The notes beneath the pieces were generated by a model. The model saw nothing but the letters and a program-made list of their open reading frames with translations, was not told the origin of the DNA and made no database searches. Position numbers and translations under genes: made by a program. A stretch of DNA of 64,000 bases from assembly GCA_900315105.1 (NCBI GenBank), contig OMXX01000014.1, forward strand, positions 10,938 to 74,937, written 5' to 3'. Positions 30,501-39,500 of this stretch are shown here, piece by piece. Positions within the stretch are counted from its first letter, which is position 1; every line of letters starts with the position of its first letter. This stretch comes from an uncultured Prevotellaceae bacterium. GTDB taxonomy: Bacteria > Bacteroidota > Bacteroidia > Bacteroidales > Bacteroidaceae.

Positions 30501-33500
30501 CACTCATGGTTCTTAGCTCAGAAAGATTGTTTGCAACAACCTGTGTTGCATCCTTCCACACCACGATATTACCTTGGTTGTCGGCTAACTGATTCCACAA
30601 CCATTTACCACCATCAATCTTAACAGTAGTGTTACCCTTGATGTCAGCATAAGTACCATTAGTCTGTGCCTCCGGAGCATCATCAGCAGCATCACCAAGA
30701 CCACCGCCAAAGATATTATGACCGAGTTTTCCGCCCTCGATATGTACGAAGGTACTACCATTAACAGTACCGTATGAACAGCCACCAAAGATGCGGTTCC
30801 AGATAGTTGGAACAATAGTACTGCCATCAGCCAACGTGCTATCACCTACATGCACAAGGGTGTTACCCTCTACACGGCCAAGCGTTGTATAGTCAGAAGC
30901 CTCAGACTTCCTACGACCATTACCTCCAGCAAATACTTCTCCAAAGATGTCACCACCGAGTACATTGACGAACGACTGAGCATTGGCATGTTCATATCTC
31001 CTTGGAGGAAGGAACATATCTTCCACATCAAAGATTGTCCTACTCTCAGGTTCTGCCGTAGCAGAGGTATTCTCCTCTCCTACGTTTGCCACGTCACCAC
31101 CGCCATACACAGAGCCAAAGACCTGAGTCTTTCCAGAGATAGTGACAGAAGTCATACCGTGAACACGCGCCATGTCCTTAAAGTCCGTAAGAGTACCATT
31201 GACTATGGCAGACTCCACACCGGCACCGCCTCCAAAGACATCACCATAGATATAGCCGCCATCAGTAAGGACAGTGGCATTACCGCCCACCTCACCAAGG
31301 TTGTCACGAGTCTTGCCATCATATATTTCCGTTCCTTGCTGTAACATTGTGTAAGCATCCAGTTGTCCATATCCACCGCCATATACACGATGCATATAGG
31401 TATTGCCACCAACCTTTACGTCGGTATCGCCAATAACCAGACCGGCATAGCCTCCACCAAGGACACCAAGAACAGTGTTACCTGCTACACCATAGCTATC
31501 ATCATAAACTCCAATAGAAGCATTGTCAGTACCGCCATTGCGCTTTGCCTTCTTCCTATAAGAACCATCCTCTGGCTCAAGTGTATGATATGTAGCTTTT
31601 GCAAGCTGCATATCTGTGGTAGCACCTTCACTTTGCTGTTCACTCACAGCTACGTAAACCTTTGTCTCCGCTACTGATGTATATGCGCCATATCCACCTC
31701 CGAATACATAGAAGTGAGGATTCTTACTATCATTATACGCATTCTTCCACGCTTCTGTTGAAAGCAATTCATACCCGCAGAATCCCTTTGTCACCTCTAC
31801 AGATGCAAGACCGCCTGTTTCCGTATCGGCAATAGGCATTACCCTACAAGCACGGTTTCCACCGCCATAGATGTTATGGCTATTTATGAATATCGGTGCA
31901 CTTTCTTCACCTGCAAGGAACTCGTCCCAGTTCTCTCCGCCCCACTCACCGTTCCAGTCATAGAAACGCTTGAGGGTTCTGTTCCACTTCCTGTTCCATA
32001 CTACGGTTGCACCGTCGATATATACGCTTGTAGAACCTATGACATTGGCAAACGAGATAGGATTTGTGGTAATATCACCATTGCCACCGCCAAAGATTTC
32101 TCCGGCAAATGCGCCCTTAGATATGTTTACGACTGCGTTACCATATATATCAGCCTTGTTTCCGCCTCCGTAGATGTTTCCATACACCACAGGACCTACA
32201 CCTTGCATTGAAATCTCTGTACCATACAATGCAGGATAGTGACGTATATAATCCTCTTTTTCCTCATCAGAACCATCAGCAGGATAAACAGTACCTACAG
32301 GAGCTACATTTCCACCACCGAATACGTCACCGAACACCTGACCGCCATTCAGGGTAACTGTGGCGCCTCCAGACACAGGACCGGCATTACCACCTCCAAA
32401 GATAGTAGCCAGGCCATAGTCTCCTTCCTTCGTTGTAAAGTCGTTTATCGTGGTATAGGTATCGCTGACAGGTGCCATAGTTCCATAGCCACCACCATAT
32501 ACTGACATTTGTCCCTTGGTAGTACAGTCGTTAACTATTATTTCCGTCTTACCCTCTACCTTACTTGCCATATTGCCACCACCGTACAGATAGTAGTCGT
32601 TGCTTGAGGAAGCATAGTCAACCTTATCTACCTTTATGTAAGTGGTGCCCTTTATGTCGGCAGATGCTGTTACCTGTGCATCGGTAGCAGTAGTAGCCGA
32701 AGTTCCTCCAGTAAGTGCTCCAAGACCACCGCCATAAACGTTTCCATTCAAAGTACAGCCATTCAGCGTAATAGATGTACTGCCATTGGTTATGGCAGAC
32801 TCCGCACCACCATATATGTCACCATTAACCGATGGATTTCCCGATGTCTTCACAACTGTATTACCATTGACCAAACCGAAAAGCTTTGCATTTTCAGGAG
32901 TATGGAGGAGATATGGGGTTAAGGTATGAGGAATGGTAGTTATGCTAACATCATTCGTGATACCCTGAGCCGCACCAAACACATTACCCTCAATCTCAGC
33001 ATTGCCTGAAATATTGACAGTAGTAGTGCCATCGACAGCAGCAAGCATACCACCACCATACACATTACCACCAACGCCATTATAAGACAGGATCTTGGCA
33101 GTACCACCGATATTGACAAATGTGTTACCAGTCAACCTTGCCATGTTGGTAAGTGTTCCATATGTAGTAGTATTTTTCAGCAGAGCCTCAGCCACCCCGG
33201 CACCGCCACCATATACGTTACAGTACATAGTGCCACCGTTTATGTTCAATACTACGTTTCCGTATGTCTTTCCAAGCTCTGTATAGTCAGCAGGATTTCC
33301 GGCATAAGGGTCTTCTGCATAGAACTTATCAGTACCTCTTCCACCGGCAAAGATTCCGTGGTCACAATAGAATGTACCACCAGTAATAGTCAAGGTAGAA
33401 ACCGTTTCACCTGCCTTGCCATAGATGTTACCTCCATACTTACTTGGAACAACGCCCCTATCATAGAACAGACTTGGACTCATAAATCCACTACCGCCGG

Positions 33501-36500
33501 CATATATGCCATCAATAGGCTGAGTAGGAGATCCGAAGATACCGCCATTAATTACAATATTCGTATTGGTCTTCGCAGGATCAACCATTGTATATGGATT
33601 AGTAGGATCATTTGGATTATAGCATTTTACAGAAACAAATTTTCCCTTTGCATCTGCGTAAGGACCATAGAGCACAACAGTACTGTCAGAATTCCAATAT
33701 GCGATATGCTCATCAACAGTAGGATTTGCATCATCTCCAACGCCGTTGTAACCACCAGCACCAGCACCGAAGATTCCGCTGAAAATCATATTCTTCTTTG
33801 GGTTATTTTTAGGAAGGATAGTGAATGTTCCGCCATTGATTGTCACCGTACTGTATCCATAGAATGGATTCTTGATAGTTATACCGCCAGTAAAACCACG
33901 TCCAGTACTGCCGCCATAAAGCTCTGTGATGATAACCTTGCTATTGTCACCATCTCTCGGGTCAACAAGGATATTAGCCCTACCAGAATAGGTGTTGTCC
34001 GGGAATCTGTAGTTCTTACCATTATAATCGAAATTGAAGTTTTTCTGATTTCCCATGTGTCCGTTTACCACACGAGCCACGTATCCGCTCTTAATGACGA
34101 TATCCAAATCGGCATACATCGGTCCCTCATGTGAAGCAGCAATGATACCACAATCGTAATCAGCACCGAATTGATTATGCGCATCATTGTATGCCCTGTC
34201 AATATCAATGGTTACAGTACACTTGATAGGCATATTAGGAGTACCCATCAATCCATTAATCTGATTACTGGTTGACTGTCGTCCGGCAGGAGTGATGCAG
34301 GAATAATGTCCTGACTTCAGCGTAATACTGAAGCCTTCCTTACCATGAGGCATTGAAGCATCCATAGCATCCATATCCAATACGCCTTTGTCGGTACGGA
34401 AACGTTTGTCATTGTTCAAACCGCCATAAATTTGGAAAGAAGAAGTCTTTGCTCCGTCGATAGTTCCATATCCTGGGGCATTACTTGTGAATCCTGTCAT
34501 CTGGACGCCCTCACCCATCTCAAGGCTATTATACTGACAGAATATATAGCTTGAGTGTTTGGCTCTGGAATCATGATTGAAAGTAATATTCTGGAAACGG
34601 GTATCGCCAAATAGTCCGATATACCTAACTCCATTATTTCCATCCTCATAGGCTTCTATTATACCGCCATAGTCCACACCTTCCCACATACCTGTGATGG
34701 TAGCATTCTTCGCAAGGTGAGAGGCATCAACCTTCGCTTTCCATTGTACGTAGGTTTCAGACACCGCATTTCCCTGAAGACTAGAGGTGATGGAGAATCC
34801 CTTATTACCATTATCTTGGTCACACGTAGCTTCTCTACTACTTGTTCCAATCAGCACGATATAGTTCTCGTCCCATGGTGCATTTTCCTTGAGCAGACTA
34901 TAAGCCTTCTGCCATGTCCTTACAGGAGTCTGATCAGTCTTTCCGTCGTTGTTGTCATTTCCTGAAGGATATGACTTTCCGTTTATCGTCTCAGTATCCT
35001 TTGTATGTAGATAGACAATAATAGACTTGATGTACTTTACCGTCAGCTCAGTGGTGAATGATGTCTCGTATTTCGCGATGAGATCCTTATATATATCTTC
35101 CGTACCGTGATTTTCCACGAAGGTGTTCCATTGTGCATCAGTAGCCGTCACGGTGCAATAATATGTCTTGTTTTCATTTGCACCAGAGAGAGTTGCACCA
35201 GAAACAGTCTCGCCACCTGATAGTGGAATCTTTCCTGAAGAACTGGATGTATATGTATCACTTGTAGATAATGGTGTGTATTCACCGCCATCCTTACCGT
35301 ATGTGCCATCACCAAGTTCCTCATAGCCAGCCTGCTCCCCTGGAGAAAGGGCAGCATACTCCTCTGCTGAGATAACGTCTGTCATGACGTGCTTATATGT
35401 TACTGTATAGTTTGAAGGGTTGGCATAGATATCTGCAGACCAGTTTGCCTCCAGAACTGGAGTTGAACCTTGCGTCACGCTCTCGATATATGAACGGTTT
35501 GCATCGAAACATTGCTGGGCTGTATAGTGCAAGGTTGTGGTTGTACCATCCGACCATTCCTTCCAGTCGTAGCTATAGGTGTAGCCTCCTTCGGTGAAGT
35601 AATTATCAGGGGTAACGGTAAACGAACCTGAAAAATCGTACTTAGGACTATAGTCAGCAGAAAATATATATCCGCGTGGAAGTTCTATAACCTCGGTTGT
35701 ATATTTCAGATCAGAACCTCTGAACACCTTGACATACACGAGCTGTGGAGTTACACCAAGGCGTATTTCCTCGCTATTGCTATATGGTTTCTCTTCACCA
35801 TTGACATACCATTTATAAGTCAAGCCCTCGTCGCCCAACTTATTGGTGACAGTCAGAGTATGGACAAATTTTGAAGCATCACCCAAGTTGTCATCGGTAA
35901 ACGTGATGTCGAACACCTCTCCGAGATGCAGCTTGCCATCTGCTCCGAAGGTGAAGCCGAACGCCTTTATCTCGTCGTTAAAGGTTGCCTCGCTTCGTCC
36001 GGTACTGAATGCTGACGCAACTGCCGACATGGCACTTGCATCCATCAGGTCAACGTATGATCCATAGTTCACACCTTGATAGTAATAGTCTTGCAAGTCT
36101 TGCTGGTGATGCCACTTGCTATCATAGTATGAGTGTGAAAGGATAGTCCTTGCTCCCATATCACAAGGATTTCTCTGGGCATTGTTGTCGCTGATGGCAG
36201 GATAGGAGTCGGTTATATCCCTATATGCACCGTCATAGTATATCTTAAAGCGATTGTCGTAAAATATGTTGCTGACAGGAGCTGACTCGGCAGCGTTTAT
36301 CTTGCCGACATACAGATTACAGTAGTAGTCATAGTCGCTTCGGGTATTATTTCTGAAAGCACCAACTGAGAACAAAGGACTTACCATAGCCTTTCCTATA
36401 GCCTTCACCTTACCTGTATAATAGGTATAGTTCGGCCAAGGCATAGTACCAGATGCACCAGAAGACATCATGGAACCTACGATACCTGCAACATCAATCT

Positions 36501-39500
36501 TGCACTGATCGACACTTGTTGCTCCATTCTCGAATTTAGCAGAGTTAATGGTTATGTCACAGTCGGATACCAAAAGACGAATGGTGGTAGTCGTATTCAT
36601 ATCGCCTGCATCGGATGCGAAAGAATATTGCGAACGTCCGATTACGCCTCCAACAGACAACATATGCTTTGCAACACCATATTGTGTTGAGCCATTGTCA
36701 GTTATACTACAGCTGCTCACCTCTATGTTCTGTATTGTGGCATTTGCACCGACGACTCCAGCCAACACACCAACATAGCAGTTGTTTGCCGTACCTGATG
36801 TGCCGTTATAATAGAATGATGTATTGCCGGTATCATGAGTGAGTACGGCATTCTTGATGACAAGATTCTGTATGATAGCTTTCTGTGTACCACTAACACC
36901 CTGAACAGCTCCGAAGAGTCCCCATACGCGATTTACCTCCGCATTCACATCACCAGCCTTCCATAGTATATTCATACCAGTAATGGAGAGACCCTTACCA
37001 TCGAAGTGTCCACGGAAGCAGTTCTCTGCCTGATAATTATCCTTTACAGAACCGATAGGAGTGAAATCCGTCACACCAGTCAAATCTACATCCGCATCAA
37101 GCAGATAATATGCCTGGTTATAGTCTGCCGTTGTCTTGCCATTGTATCCGTAGGAAGCAGACTGATTACTGAGATATGACAGCAGAAGCAACTCTTCCTT
37201 GTGACCTATGAGATACGGATCATCAGCCGATGTTCCTGAACCTGCAAATATAAGCATCGGTACAGCTGCCGACAGAGTTGCTACTGTACTGCCATTCTTC
37301 TGTACGTCGATATGAAGTGAGAGGTTATCGCTCGGAATAGATGGACGGACGGAGCAAGTAGTTCCGCTACCAATCTCCTCGTCGTTGAGATACCAGCTGT
37401 ATGTGTATTCATCAAGCTCGCGGCCCTTGATTTCGAGCGTGTGCAGATCCAAGCGTGGCAATCCTGCGTTATTGTCAACAACCACCATCTTCAGGTGAGA
37501 AAGGCCATAGCCAGGAGTCATACTATATACCCACGGATACAGATCCTCTCGTGTCCATACCGTCTCATTAGCAGTAGCAAGGAAGGTGGTGGCATAGTCA
37601 GCCAACTCTTTCTGCGTACCCACATTCTGATTTGCCGCATTCACGTAGTAAATGGTTGACGTGGCATCTGTAGTGAGACCTGTGGCATTCTTACCGAATA
37701 CCGAGCCTATGTTAGTAGGACCAGAAGGTACGGTGATTTTGCCAAGAGCATAGACATTCTTAACACATGTCTTTGCATTGGTCTGCCATTGACCTACCAC
37801 ACCACCAACAACTATATTATTTGCAGTATTGACAGTAATGCCAGAAAGGTTAATTTCTACATCAGTAGAGATATTAATGAAACTGTAGTTATTGCTAGAA
37901 GTATTGATTTTTCCTGCTAAGCCACCAAAGTACAGTTCCTTACCGTTCTGTGCGCTTGCCGTAGCAGAAGCCTTCATTTCGGAGTTGCGCACAATGACAT
38001 TCTCTATCTGCGAATATTCCTTCACATTACCGGCCAGGATGCCTACACACCTGTTACCCAAAATGTTATCGCTTGCTTCCTTAGAAGCCACAGCATCGGC
38101 AATGACGAGGTTCTTCACAACAGCCCATTGGGCAGCCGTACCCTTGATAATGGAGAAAAGTCCGAAATTGGCAGCTGCCGCATAGTTAGCATTCCAGTCT
38201 ATATGCAGGTTGCTGATGGTATATCCCTGTCCGTCGAATACTCCGGCAAACGCGCCTACGCCCGTTTCCTCCATTCCGTTCATTGGTGACCACCACGCAT
38301 TGCCAAGATCTATATCAGCCGTAAGCACATAGTGCTCCGTATTCTCTGCATCAACCTCAGAAACATGATAGCCCATCCATGCGAGGTCGCTTGCCGTAGC
38401 TATCTGATATGGATTCTCAGCCGTTCCGTTTCCATTAGTCGGTGCACTTGCCATTGAACCGTAATCATACCATTCCTTTCGTGGTATGGTAACGGTACAC
38501 TCGCCTATCGGAGAACCGCCATTAGAGATATGCACGGTGGCAGTCTTTGCCTCCATGCCTCTTGCCGTTTCTACAGAACTATCTGTGCCTATGGTTGTGC
38601 CATCCACCTTCCATTCGTAGGTATAACCAGAAGGAAGTGCCGAACCATCATCATTATGAATGGTAAGGATAGATTTGAAGGCATCGGTAGCTTTCATCTT
38701 CTCCGTAGCCACGAATTCATACATGACTATCTTTCCATTAGCATCCACATCCCAGGAAGGACCATCCTCAGCCTCACGCAAGGCTGCAAGCACGATGTTG
38801 AAATTGCTTTGATAGCTACCACGGTTCACACCTTGGGCATAGTACATGTAATAGTCAGGGAAACCACTTGACGCAGTATATGCAGGATAGATTGACATAT
38901 CGGCATTACTACCATTGGAACTATATGGAAGGATGGTCTTTGAAGCTTTTAATGCACTACCTATCCTGTTCTCTGTCCAACCGCTTACATCGCCGATTGT
39001 AGCATAGCCTTCAGTGGTATAGCTACCGTTCATTGTCTTACCGGAATTGATCACGCTGGAAGTAAGCCATAACTGATAGTCATCATAATACCATTTACTA
39101 TAATCTGCCACATTGGCTCTGGTGTTATTTACTCCAGAATAGTCATTATAGATAAATTCATTAGAATCCTTACTTTTCAGGAACGTACCAACAAGAGGAC
39201 CAACAACGCAATACGGGGCTTTCACCTTACCACTATAATATAGTGTTGTTGGGATATAGTATGGATTATACAGTCTGCCAATAACACCACCAATCACGAA
39301 ATTATTCTTTGACAAATTGCCTGTTTCAACTGATTTGTAACCAGTAAAGTCGAAGTCGCAATATGCCACACATCGCTCAATAACTATTTGATTGGCAGCA
39401 TTCGTACTGCCTTGATCCACAGTACTGCCGACAACACCACCAACATACATACAGATATTTCTGCAAAACGTATTGTTTACATTTACGTTTGGGTTTGACC